Below, one piece after another: positions 1 to 7,745 of a DNA stretch of 42,465 nt (position 1 is its first letter; each line of letters opens with the position of its first letter). The DNA is from Pseudomonas bananamidigenes (GTDB taxonomy: Bacteria; Pseudomonadota; Gammaproteobacteria; Pseudomonadales; Pseudomonadaceae). The notes below the pieces were generated by a model. That model searched no databases and was not told the origin of the DNA. It saw nothing but the letters and a program-made list of their open reading frames with translations. Where the stretch lies: NCBI RefSeq assembly GCF_001679645.1, contig NZ_LRUN01000013.1, positions 1 through 42,465 of the forward strand, written 5' to 3'. The position numbers and the translations under genes were made by a program.

Positions 1-1919
1 GAAGGTGATGGTCACCAGCGACGTTTCACCGATCTTCAGACTGGGGTCGGACACGATGATGGTCGCCGTCGGCACCATTGTATCGATGGTGTAGTTGTTG
101 GAGCTGGTCGTGCCGCTGCCGGTATTGCCGGCCAGATCGGCGATGCCGGTATTGGCCAGCGTGATCACGTTGGTCGCGTCGTTGACGCCCAGGTTCGGCG
201 TGAAGGTCGCGGTCCAGGTGATGCCGCCGTCGCTGCTGCTGACCGCCGTCAGCGTGCCGTTGGCAATCGTCAGGTCGGCATTGGTGAACCCGCTGACCGC
301 TTCGCTGAACGTGATGGTCACCAATGAGGTTTCACCAGCGGTGAGGTTACTGTCGGCCACCACAATGGTTGCCGTCGGGCGTTGAGTGTCGATGGTGTAG
401 TTGCCGGAATCGACGGTACCGCTGCCGGCATTGCCGGCCAGATCGGTGACGCCGGTTTGGTCCAGGGTAATGACGTTGGTGGCATCGGTGATGTTGCTGG
501 TCGGTGTGAAAGTCGCCGTCCAGGTAATGCCGCCGTCACCGCTGCTCACGGCGCTCAGCGTGCCATTGGCGACGGTCAGGTCGGCGTTGGTGAAACCGGT
601 CACCACTTCGCTGAAGGTGATGGTCACCTGGGAGGTTTCGCCAATCTTCAACGCGGTATCGGACATCACGATGGTCGCGGTCGGACGCTGGGTGTCGATG
701 GCGTAATTGTTCGAATTGGTGGTACCGCTGCCGGCGTTGCCGTTCAGGTCAGCGATGCCGGTGTTGTCCAGGGTAATCAGGTTGGTCCCGTCGGTGATGT
801 TGGCGGTCGGTGTGAACGTCGCCGTCCAGGTGATGCCACCGTCGCTGCTGCTGACCGCGCTCAATGTGCCGTTGGCAACGGTCAGGTCGGCGTTGGTGAG
901 GCCGGTCACCGCCTCGCTGAAGGTGATGGTCACCAGCGAGGTTTCACCGATTTTCAGGTTGTTGTCCGCCACCACGATGGTCGCGGTTGGCCGTGCGGTG
1001 TCGATGGCGTAGTTGTTGGAGTTGGTGGTGCCGCTGCCGGCGTTGCCGGCCAGGTCACTGACCCCGGTGTTGTCCAGAGTCACCAGGTTGGTGGTGTCGG
1101 TGATGTTGGCGGTCGGCGTGAGCGTGGCGGTCCAGGTGATGCCACCGTCACTGCTGCTCAGGCCGGTCAGGGTGCCGTTGGCCACCGTCAGGTCGGCGGT
1201 GGTGAAACCGCTGACCGCTTCACTGAAGGTGATGGTCACCAGCGAGGTTTCGCCCGCCGTCAGACTACTGTCAGCGACGACAATGGTTGCGGTCGGGCGC
1301 GCCGTATCGATCACGTAGTTGGCCGAGTCGGTGGTGCCGCTGCCGGCGTTGCCGGCCAGGTCGGCAATACCGGTGTTGTCCAGAGTGATGATGTTGGTGG
1401 TGTCGGCGATGCTGGCGGTCGGGGTGAACGTCGCGGTCCAGGTAATGCCGCCGTCGCTACTGCTCACGGCGCTCAGCGTACCGTTGGCGATGGTCAGGTC
1501 GGCGTTGGTGAAACCGGTCACCGCTTCGCTGAACGTGAAGGTCACCAGCGAGGTATCGCCAATCTTCAGCGCGGTATCCGACATCACGATGCTGACGGTC
1601 GGCCGCGCGGTATCGATGGTGTAATTGGCGGAACTGGTAGTGCCGACGCCCGCCACGCCGTCGCTGATCGCGGTCACGCCGGTGTTGTCCAGGGTGATCA
1701 GGTTGGTGGCGTCGGTGATGTTGTTGGTCGGGGTGAAGGTCGCCGTCCAGGTGATGCCGCCGTCGCTGCTGCTCACTGCGCTCAGCGTGCCGTTGGCGAT
1801 GGTCAGGTCGGCGTTGGTGAAACCGGTCACCGCGCGGCTGAAGGTAATGGTCACCAGCGAGGTTTCGCCGATTTTCAGCGCCGTGTCCGACATCACGATC
1901 GTGGCGGTCGGCGGTTCCA
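1..1919 (-). repeat. Six-plus tandem 306-bp repeats coding Ig-like domains
   Basis: The same short boundary sequence, coding the IDT linker, recurs at 83, 389, 695, 1001, 1307 and 1613, exactly 306 bp apart each time. Read on the minus strand, each unit runs RPTATIVV..., ETSLVTITFSEAV, ANGTL, SSDGGITWTATFTPT, ITLDNTGV, LAGNAGSGTT, NYxIDT. This fits the bacterial Ig-like families found in large adhesins (Big_12-like, from memory). There are six full units plus a partial one at the window edge. The unit nearest the N-terminus (about 1613-1919) is the most diverged: it has AISDGVAG in place of DLAGNAG. Confidence 0.9.
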
Positions 1920-3744
1920 CATAGGCGGTGTTCAGGGTGCCACCGTTGTTGTAGATCGCTGCAAAAGCCAACGGCACGGAGCCCGTGACGCCGCCCCCCA
2001 GCTCCAGGCCTCCGGAGCCGCTGCCCGCCGCGTTGCCACTGATGGCACTGAAGTTGGAGGCGGTAATCAGTACCGTGCCGCCCTGGTTCCAGATCGCACC
2101 GACCCCGCGTCCGCCGTCGCCGCCATTCTGGTTGTTGCTCCCCTGACCGCTGCCGCCGCCGCCACCGCCGCCCGCACCGATGTTATTGCTGATGACCGAC
2201 GTGCCGACGATTTTCAGGGTCCCGGTAGAAGCGTTGTAAATGCCGCCGGCGGCGTTACCGCCCGCGCCGCCGACCTTGTCCCAGCCGGAGCCGCCACCGC
2301 CGCCACCGATGGAAATCGTGCCGTTGTTGGCCGTGCCGCCGTTGCCGCCGTTGCTGTAATACGACACGCCGACACCGCCCGCACCACCGGTGGTGGAACC
2401 GCCGCGCCCGCCCATGTGCGTTGCGTCATAGCCGCCGCCGTAGCCACCGACGCCACCGCTGCCGGCCTGGCCGCCCAGCGTACCGGTGCCCGGCCCGGCG
2501 GTACCGCCATGGCCGCCGCCCTGGCCGCCGAGGCCACCGCCACCGCCACCACCGCCGCCGTAGTTGGGGCTCGTGACACCACCGCCGCCGCCACCGCCCG
2601 CCGCCGCGTTGCCGGTGACCGAAACATTGTTCAGCGTGAGAATGCCGGCGTTGAAAATCCCGCCGCCCATGGCGCCGGTGGCGCTATAGCCGCCATTGCC
2701 GCCGTTGCCGGAAACGAGGCCGCGAGTGATGACCAGCCCGTCCAGCGTCACCGTGCTGCCGGAGGTGATTTCCACCACACGGGTCCTGTACTGGCCGTCG
2801 AGGGTCACGTCCGCGACACCGTCGTTGTTCAGGTCGCCGTCGACCGTGATGTTCTTGTTGATCAGCAATTCCGAGGTGAGCTGCACCGTCATGCCGCTGC
2901 TGAAGGTCACGATGTCGCCGTTCTGCGCCGAAGCCAGCGCTGCCCGCAGCGAGCCGACGCCGGTGTTCAGGTTGTTGGTCGCGGTCCAGGTGGCCAGGCC
3001 CCACTGATATTCGCTCATCGCCCGGGCCGAAAGTACGTTGGCACTTTCGATCTTGCCGGTGGCGATCTCCAGGTCCCAGTCGCCGCCCACCCCGGTGCGG
3101 TTGTTCGATGCCGCGACGTCGCGACCGGTCATTTGCGCCAGGGAATCGACGAAGCTCAGTCCACGGTCACCCTCGGCGGTGTAACAGCCATAGATCAGGA
3201 TGTCGCCGCCGACGTTCATGTCCTTGCCGATTTCCGCCAGCACGGCGCTGCGCTGCGCGACGTTGTCCGCCGACAGATAGCTGTTGCCGAGCCACAGGTC
3301 ACCGGCATTGCCGTGGGCGATGATCTGCACCGAGCTGACACCCGAATGCTGGTCGAGATAATCGGCGATCTGCTGCAAGCCGTCCTTGCTCGCGTCGAGC
3401 TTGACCACCTGCGTGCCGGGAGCAACACCCTTGAGCAGGCCGTCGGCGTCCTTGACCCGGGCATCGACGAACACCACGGTCTGGCCCGGCACGGCAACCG
3501 GGCTGGCGGCGGGTGTGGCGTCCGCCTGGCCGTGGGTGTCCTTGCTGGCCACCGGATGATCGGCGGTCGGCGCCTTGGCTGCGTCGGCGGCGGGATGGCT
3601 GTCGGGCTGGGCTGCGGCAGTATCGGCCACGGTGGCCGCAACCGCGCCGTCGAACAGCATGCGCGGCTCCAGCGACATGATCAGCGGCGCAGCCAGCGTC
3701 CGTTGGCCCTCGGTTACCCGCGACTTTTGCTTGCTCCACCACAT
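1..3744 (-). CDS. Giant LEPR/DUF4347 surface protein with Ig-like repeats (3' end outside window)
   Basis: The first 1248 codons of a very large secreted or surface protein are visible, and the frame is still open at base 1. The start is the ATG at 3744. Residues 25-30 are the LEPR-XLL motif (LEPRML) that marks the N-terminus of many huge bacterial repeat proteins. A DUF4347 domain follows at about 89-245, with a conserved-looking His144 (IIAHGN) and Cys187 (IYGCYT). Residues 245-350 look like the start of a parallel beta-helix (TLDGQYR, VTLDGLVITRG). Residues 355-530 are extremely glycine-rich, ending in beta-helix-like text. From about residue 609 on there are Ig-like repeats of exactly 102 residues. 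The sulfotransferase gene ends 53 bp upstream on the same strand. The likely role is adhesin or matrix protein. Substrate, partner and C-terminal anchor or secretion signal cannot be seen. The identification of the domains is strong; the function is inferred. Confidence 0.88.
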   Translation of the reverse strand, partial: MWWSKQKSRVTEGQRTLAAPLIMSLEPRMLFDGAVAATVADTAAAQPDSHPAADAAKAPTADHPVASKDTHGQADATPAASPVAVPGQTVVFVDARVKDADGLLKGVAPGTQVVKLDASKDGLQQIADYLDQHSGVSSVQIIAHGNAGDLWLGNSYLSADNVAQRSAVLAEIGKDMNVGGDILIYGCYTAEGDRGLSFVDSLAQMTGRDVAASNNRTGVGGDWDLEIATGKIESANVLSARAMSEYQWGLATWTATNNLNTGVGSLRAALASAQNGDIVTFSSGMTVQLTSELLINKNITVDGDLNNDGVADVTLDGQYRTRVVEITSGSTVTLDGLVITRGLVSGNGGNGGYSATGAMGGGIFNAGILTLNNVSVTGNAAAGGGGGGGVTSPNYGGGGGGGGGLGGQGGGHGGTAGPGTGTLGGQAGSGGVGGYGGGYDATHMGGRGGSTTGGAGGVGVSYYSNGGNGGTANNGTISIGGGGGGSGWDKVGGAGGNAAGGIYNASTGTLKIVGTSVISNNIGAGGGGGGGSGQGSNNQNGGDGGRGVGAIWNQGGTVLITASNFSAISGNAAGSGSGGLELGGGVTGSVPLAFAAIYNNGGTLNTAYVEPPTATIVMSDTALKIGETSLVTITFSRAVTGFTNADLTIANGTLSAVSSSDGGITWTATFTPTNNITDATNLITLDNTGVTAISDGVAGVGTTSSANYTIDTARPTVSIVMSDTALKIGDTSLVTFTFSEAVTGFTNADLTIANGTLSAVSSSDGGITWTATFTPTASIADTTNIITLDNTGIADLAGNAGSGTTDSANYVIDTARPTATIVVADSSLTAGETSLVTITFSEAVSGFTTADLTVANGTLTGLSSSDGGITWTATLTPTANITDTTNLVTLDNTGVSDLAGNAGSGTTNSNNYAIDTARPTATIVVADNNLKIGETSLVTITFSEAVTGLTNADLTVANGTLSAVSSSDGGITWTATFTPTANITDGTNLITLDNTGIADLNGNAGSGTTNSNNYAIDTQRPTATIVMSDTALKIGETSQVTITFSEVVTGFTNADLTVANGTLSAVSSGDGGITWTATFTPTSNITDATNVITLDQTGVTDLAGNAGSGTVDSGNYTIDTQRPTATIVVADSNLTAGETSLVTITFSEAVSGFTNADLTIANGTLTAVSSSDGGITWTATFTPNLGVNDATNVITLANTGIADLAGNTGSGTTSSNNYTIDTMVPTATIIVSDPSLKIGETSLVTITF

Positions 3745-3797
3745 GTTGCTCACCCGGACTCGAACAGTTGTAAACGCATCAATGAAAAACGCCGCGA

Positions 3798-4643
3798 TCA
3801 ACTGATCGCGGCGTCGGACTTCATACGAATCACATTGGCAGCGCTGGCCGAGCCATCGAGCCAAAAGGACAGATCGGCGTATTGCTTGAACAGATCCGGC
3901 GGCAGGATCGTGCGCCGGGACTCCAGGGCGACCCTGGGTTTGACCTTGTGCAGACCGGCCACACCGAGGGCCTGATCGAACTCCGGCGCGTCATAGGCCA
4001 GGTGTTCGAAATCGTGCTCGAACCAGGGCTCGCCGATGAAGTCGTAAACCAGCCGCAGCACCCGCTCCGGGGCCTGGGTCAACAAGTCGTAATCGACAAT
4101 CAGCAGCGAGTCGGCATGCTCGCCGTAATAGGCTTCCTTGAGCGCCGCCCAGGCAAAACCCACCAGGCGGTTGCGCTGGGCCAGGGTTTCGCAGCGGCTG
4201 TAGACGGTGTTGCGCTCGACGGCATCGCCGAACAGCTTGGTGTTTTCGTAGGGGTTGGCGCGGTACAGCCGCTCCAGGCTGTCCATCACCCAGGCGACGT
4301 TGCGCACGCAGGCAATGACCCTGGCTTTGGGGAACAGATCGTTGATCGCCGGCAGGCGCGCGCTCCACTGACGGTTGGTGTCGAACACCACCGGTTTGTC
4401 GGCCTTGTCGGCGTAGTAGGAGTCGAACAGGCCACGCAACAGACGACGGCGCAAGTCGGTGTCGATCACCGCGCCGAATTCGCTGCCGGCGCTGCATTGT
4501 TCAAGGACACCGGAAAACAGTGCGCCGACCGGGCTGGTCATGCCTGCATGAAAGCGCGGGTTCTGCAAAAGGATCGCAGAAAGGAGGGTCGAGCCTGAGC
4601 GCGGCAAGCCGGAGATAAAGTGGAACTGCTGCAATCCCTTCAC
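3798..4643 (-). CDS. Sulfotransferase family protein
   Basis: A 281-residue soluble protein of the PAPS-dependent sulfotransferase fold. Residues 12-20 (GLPRSGSTL) match the 5'-phosphosulfate-binding loop. Further in, VDYDLLTQAPERVLRLV followed by DFIGEPWF matches the usual region before the C-terminal helices. Enzymes of this family move a sulfuryl group from PAPS to a hydroxyl or amine of a sugar, peptide or small molecule. The start is a GTG at 4643, and no in-frame ATG precedes the loop. The gene lies 53 bp upstream of the giant LEPR protein and downstream of a glycosyltransferase, all on one strand, so co-transcription is likely. I infer that it modifies the giant protein, its glycan or a related surface molecule. 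The acceptor cannot be told from sequence. Confidence 0.88.
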   Translation of the reverse strand: MKGLQQFHFISGLPRSGSTLLSAILLQNPRFHAGMTSPVGALFSGVLEQCSAGSEFGAVIDTDLRRRLLRGLFDSYYADKADKPVVFDTNRQWSARLPAINDLFPKARVIACVRNVAWVMDSLERLYRANPYENTKLFGDAVERNTVYSRCETLAQRNRLVGFAWAALKEAYYGEHADSLLIVDYDLLTQAPERVLRLVYDFIGEPWFEHDFEHLAYDAPEFDQALGVAGLHKVKPRVALESRRTILPPDLFKQYADLSFWLDGSASAANVIRMKSDAAIS

Positions 4644-4781
4644 CTTACTTTGTAAGTCCTTTTGTCCGACGAGCGTAGTCCAACAAAGCCCTTTCGACTA
4701 GTAGTGTTTTGACATCAACATAGAGCAAAACGGACTTGTCAGACCCTTTCTTATTGCCAGTCGTAAGGTGAAGCGTTTAAG

Positions 4782-6377
4782 TCATTCCCCGTTGGTACGA
4801 TTGTCCTTTTCCAGAACGAAAAGTCGCGCTTTCGCCCCGCCAGCATTGGACTGTTCACGCAACTGCCAGGTCTTGGGCAGCGGCAGGAACGGGTCCGGGA
4901 CTTCCGGGTCCAGATCGCCGATCAGCCAGACCCGGGAACTGCCCTGCGGCAGGTCCGCAAGACGATCCAGATACACCTCGTCGGACACCAGCGTGCCAAA
5001 TCCGTAATGGTTCGGACGGGTCGAACGCCCCTCGGCAGTCGGTGGTGTAAACAGCCGCACTTGAGCATCGGTGCGGTTGTAATAGACGTAACTCAAGTAC
5101 CAGAGCATGTCGCTGGTGACGATCCGGTCGCCGCTGACGAAGTGGTGGTTGATGTGCTCGACCATGACATTGAACTGATCATTCGGATCGACCGTGGCAT
5201 TGGTGTTCACACCGACCATTTCGATGCCGACAAACGCCACCAGCAACGCCAGCGCCCATACGCGAACGCGGCTGTACAAGCGGTCGATGGCCAGCGCTGC
5301 CAGCATCGGCAGGCCCAACGCATAGGCCGTCAGATAGCGCTCGATGAACACCGGGCTGATGAACGACACGGCGAACACCAGAAACAGCGGCACACCGGTA
5401 TACAGCGCCAACAACACGCTGCCATGGTTCACGCTGCGGTCACGGGCGACGGCCACGCCCGCCAGCGCCAGCATGGCCAGCGGCATGCCGCAGAACAGCA
5501 GCAGCGGAAGATGATCGCCATCGTTCTGGGTCAGCCACAGCCAGATCATCGACGGCAGCGACGACAGGGTCACCGGATCTTCCCAGCCCACATCGCCCCC
5601 GACCTTGAGCTCTTCCATGTGCCGGGTCAGATCGAGCAGGTTCGGCAGCCACGGCAGGTAGAGCGCGACAATCGCCAGATTGGCCAGCCACCAGTCCTTG
5701 CGCTGGATATGCCGCAGGCGATAGCCCGGCAACAGGCGAATCAGCCCCAGGTACAGCCAATGACTCAGTGCCGCCAGCACCGCAAAGTAGTGGGTGTACA
5801 ACGCGGCGCTCATCAGCAACGCATAGATCACCAGATACCGTCGGCGCTGCGGGCGTCTGACCCAGCAGATCAGTGCCAGAGTGGTGCCGACCAGCAGCAG
5901 GCCGAGCAGCGAGTACATGCGCACTTCCTGGCTGTAGCGCACCGCCGTCGGCAGCAGCGCCAGCAGCACCCCGGCGATGATCGCCGCGCGGCGGGTCGCC
6001 AGACGATCGACCAGGCACATGCCCACACCCACCGTGGCAATACCGGCCAGGGCACTGAGACTGCGGATCGACAGGATCCCTTCGCCGAACACACTGACCC
6101 AGCCATGCAGCAGCATGAAGTACAACGGCGGATGCACATCGAACGCCGCGTGCTCCCAGATTCCACCCAACGTATAGCGCGCCAGCAGCAGGCTGGAGCC
6201 TTCGTCGCCCCAGATCGCGGCGGCGGTCAGGTCATAAAACCGCACGGCTGTCGCCAGCAGCAGAATCGGTATCAGCCACTGTCGACGGACCCAGCGCAGC
6301 AGACGCCGGACACCTGCATTCGGTGCGGCAAACGGATCCTGGGTATCCCCCAGCGGAGTCTCGCGACGGACTTCCAT
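4782..6377 (-). CDS. GT39/ArnT-like integral membrane glycosyltransferase
   Basis: A 531-residue polytopic membrane protein of the glycosyltransferase 39 (PMT/ArnT-like) clan, which moves a sugar from a polyprenyl-phosphate donor on the periplasmic face. Residues 56-59 (WGDE) carry the acidic pair of the first periplasmic loop, and 80-84 (DVHPP) is the typical second motif. Many hydrophobic segments follow, then a soluble C-terminal domain. An upstream start at 6479 is possible, but the ATG at 6377 has a good ribosome site (AAGGGA) at normal spacing, and the extra 34 residues look non-coding. A 138-bp gap separates it from the sulfotransferase. The acceptor is unknown. A surface glycan or the neighbouring giant protein is an inference from position. 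Confidence 0.85.
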   Translation of the reverse strand: MEVRRETPLGDTQDPFAAPNAGVRRLLRWVRRQWLIPILLLATAVRFYDLTAAAIWGDEGSSLLLARYTLGGIWEHAAFDVHPPLYFMLLHGWVSVFGEGILSIRSLSALAGIATVGVGMCLVDRLATRRAAIIAGVLLALLPTAVRYSQEVRMYSLLGLLLVGTTLALICWVRRPQRRRYLVIYALLMSAALYTHYFAVLAALSHWLYLGLIRLLPGYRLRHIQRKDWWLANLAIVALYLPWLPNLLDLTRHMEELKVGGDVGWEDPVTLSSLPSMIWLWLTQNDGDHLPLLLFCGMPLAMLALAGVAVARDRSVNHGSVLLALYTGVPLFLVFAVSFISPVFIERYLTAYALGLPMLAALAIDRLYSRVRVWALALLVAFVGIEMVGVNTNATVDPNDQFNVMVEHINHHFVSGDRIVTSDMLWYLSYVYYNRTDAQVRLFTPPTAEGRSTRPNHYGFGTLVSDEVYLDRLADLPQGSSRVWLIGDLDPEVPDPFLPLPKTWQLREQSNAGGAKARLFVLEKDNRTNGE

Positions 6378-6618
6378 CAAGCTTCCCTTAGATTTTTCCG
6401 AGTACAGAACAGCTTCGATCATTGCGCTCACTGTAGGCCAGCGGCGAAGCCGACGCGCGACCGCGACGACGTCCGGCAAGTCCGCCGATCCGGGTCTACG
6501 CTACGGCTTGGCGTGACCTGCCCGCGCAAGCGGCGGGTGTCATCGGAGTCTTTCACCGGCCCCGACAACACAGGCTAACGCGCGGCGCGCCAACCACATA
6601 ACAGAAGGATGAGGAACC

Positions 6619-7206
6619 ATGGAAGTCTTTATGGGTACGATTCAACCGTTCGCCTTCAACTTCGCTCCCAACGGCTGGGCCCTGTGCAATGGACAGACCC
6701 TGTCCATTGCACAGTACAACGCGCTGTTCGCATTGCTGGGCACCTACTACGGCGGCAACGGCACGACCAACTTTCAGTTGCCCAACCTGCAGGGGCGCGT
6801 GCCAATGGCCCAGGGTAACGGTCTGGGCCTGACGCCGCGCGTCATCGGCCAGGTGGCCGGTACCGAAAGCGTCACCGCCACCATTGCCAACATGCCCAAC
6901 CACACCCATGCGATGACCGGTCTGAGCGCCAACACCGCGCTGCAACTGGCGGTTCCGGCAAGCAATCCGGCGACCGTGCCGACCGCCACCAATTCCTACA
7001 TCGGCGCCTCCGGCGGCGGCCCTGGCTCGGCGAACATCTATTCCGACGCCCAGGGCGCCACGCCGGTGCCGATCAAAGGCCTGACCACCACCGTCACCGG
7101 TGACATTTCGTCCACCGGCGGCAGCCAGCCGCTGGGCATCATGAATCCTTTCCTGGTGCTCAACTTCAGCGTTGCCCTGAACGGCCTCTTCCCGTCGCGC
7201 AACTGA
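6619..7206 (+). CDS. Phage tail collar domain protein (MdpB-like)
   Basis: A 195-residue protein built like the short tail-collar or microcystin-dependent-protein family. The N-terminal collar domain spans about residues 5-65: GTIQPFAFNFAPNGWALCNG, then ALFALLGTYYGGNG and FQLPNLQGRVP. The C-terminus (NPFLVLNFSVALNGLFPSRN) is the usual end of the family. The middle is rich in Gly, Ala, Thr and Ser. A strong ribosome site (AGGATGAGGAA) precedes the ATG. No capsid, tail or lysis genes are near, so it is not part of a prophage here. Such proteins often sit next to DUF6916 and LEPR proteins (from memory). The gene is divergent from the glycosyltransferase across 241 bp that should hold both promoters. 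Its function is unknown; a secreted trimeric binding protein is possible. Confidence 0.85.
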   Translation: MEVFMGTIQPFAFNFAPNGWALCNGQTLSIAQYNALFALLGTYYGGNGTTNFQLPNLQGRVPMAQGNGLGLTPRVIGQVAGTESVTATIANMPNHTHAMTGLSANTALQLAVPASNPATVPTATNSYIGASGGGPGSANIYSDAQGATPVPIKGLTTTVTGDISSTGGSQPLGIMNPFLVLNFSVALNGLFPSRN

Positions 7207-7211
7207 GTGAT

Positions 7212-7238
7212 CGTCCGGGGGCCCCGAGCCCCCGGACG
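7212..7238 (+). terminator. Strong GC hairpin with T-rich tail
   Basis: A perfect 10-bp stem (CGTCCGGGGG at 7212-7221, CCCCCGGACG at 7229-7238) with a 7-base loop is followed by TTTCGTTTT. It lies between the collar gene stop and the DUF6916 ribosome site. It could be a full terminator or an attenuator lowering expression of the second gene. Confidence 0.75.
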
Positions 7239-7264
7239 TTTCGTTTTCTCTCTGGAGTCAGACC

Positions 7265-7576
7265 ATGTTGCAATCGGTTCAGATCGAACACCTCCAGCCA
7301 TTGCTGGGGCAACAACGCACACTGCACCTGCCGGATGGCACGGCGCTGCCAATTCTCCTCGCCCACCTCGAAGAGGTCCCGTCGGCAAAAATGCGCTACA
7401 GCGAACGCATGCCCTTCTGCCTCGAGTTCAACAGCCTGGTGCCGACGGAATTTGTCGACGGCCTGTGTGCACTGGAGCTGCCGGAGTTCGGCCGGGTGGA
7501 GGATATTTTCGTGTCCCGGGTACCGGCCATGGGGCGGGATTCGCAGTTGGGGTATTTCTGCATTTCATTCAACTGA
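7265..7576 (+). CDS. DUF6916 family small protein
   Basis: A 103-residue soluble protein with no signal peptide. The pattern LPDGTALPILLAHLEEVPSA, then YSERMPFCLEF and FVSRVPAMG matches the uncharacterised DUF6916 family as I remember it, which often follows collar-domain genes. A GGAG site precedes the ATG at 7265. It lies 58 bp after the collar gene, beyond a hairpin. The biochemical role is unknown. Confidence 0.75.
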   Translation: MLQSVQIEHLQPLLGQQRTLHLPDGTALPILLAHLEEVPSAKMRYSERMPFCLEFNSLVPTEFVDGLCALELPEFGRVEDIFVSRVPAMGRDSQLGYFCISFN

Positions 7577-7745
7577 CCCCCCCGGACAGAATCTGCGCCA
7601 AACCTTGTAGGCAAAAGATGTAGGAGCAAAACCGGATCCTTGTAGTCCGGGGACTTAAACCAATTTATTGGGAAACGTCCGACATCATTTCCCCGATCAC
7701 CTTGTTAGCGTTGTTCCGAATCCGTCACTGGACGAGGAACAACGG

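Noticed and set aside
382..3975. A 1197-codon open frame on the plus strand
   Set aside because: It is antisense to the LEPR/DUF4347 gene, has a Gly/His/Arg/Val-rich text made of the opposite strand of GC-rich repeats, and has no domain; the minus-strand frame has clear domains.
5007..6578. A 523-codon open frame on the plus strand
   Set aside because: It is Gln/Arg/His-rich antisense of the GT39 gene, with no recognisable domain.
7577..7745. Possible attachment site or REP fragment before vgrG (TGTAGGAGCAAAACCGG and a short CCGGA/TCCGG stem)
   Set aside because: It is too short and imperfect; no matching direct repeat was found at the other edge near 14470.
7668..7745. Upstream start of vgrG at 7668
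   Set aside because: It has no good ribosome site and its leader is not VgrG-like; the ATG at 7746 has both a GAGGA site and the conserved beginning.
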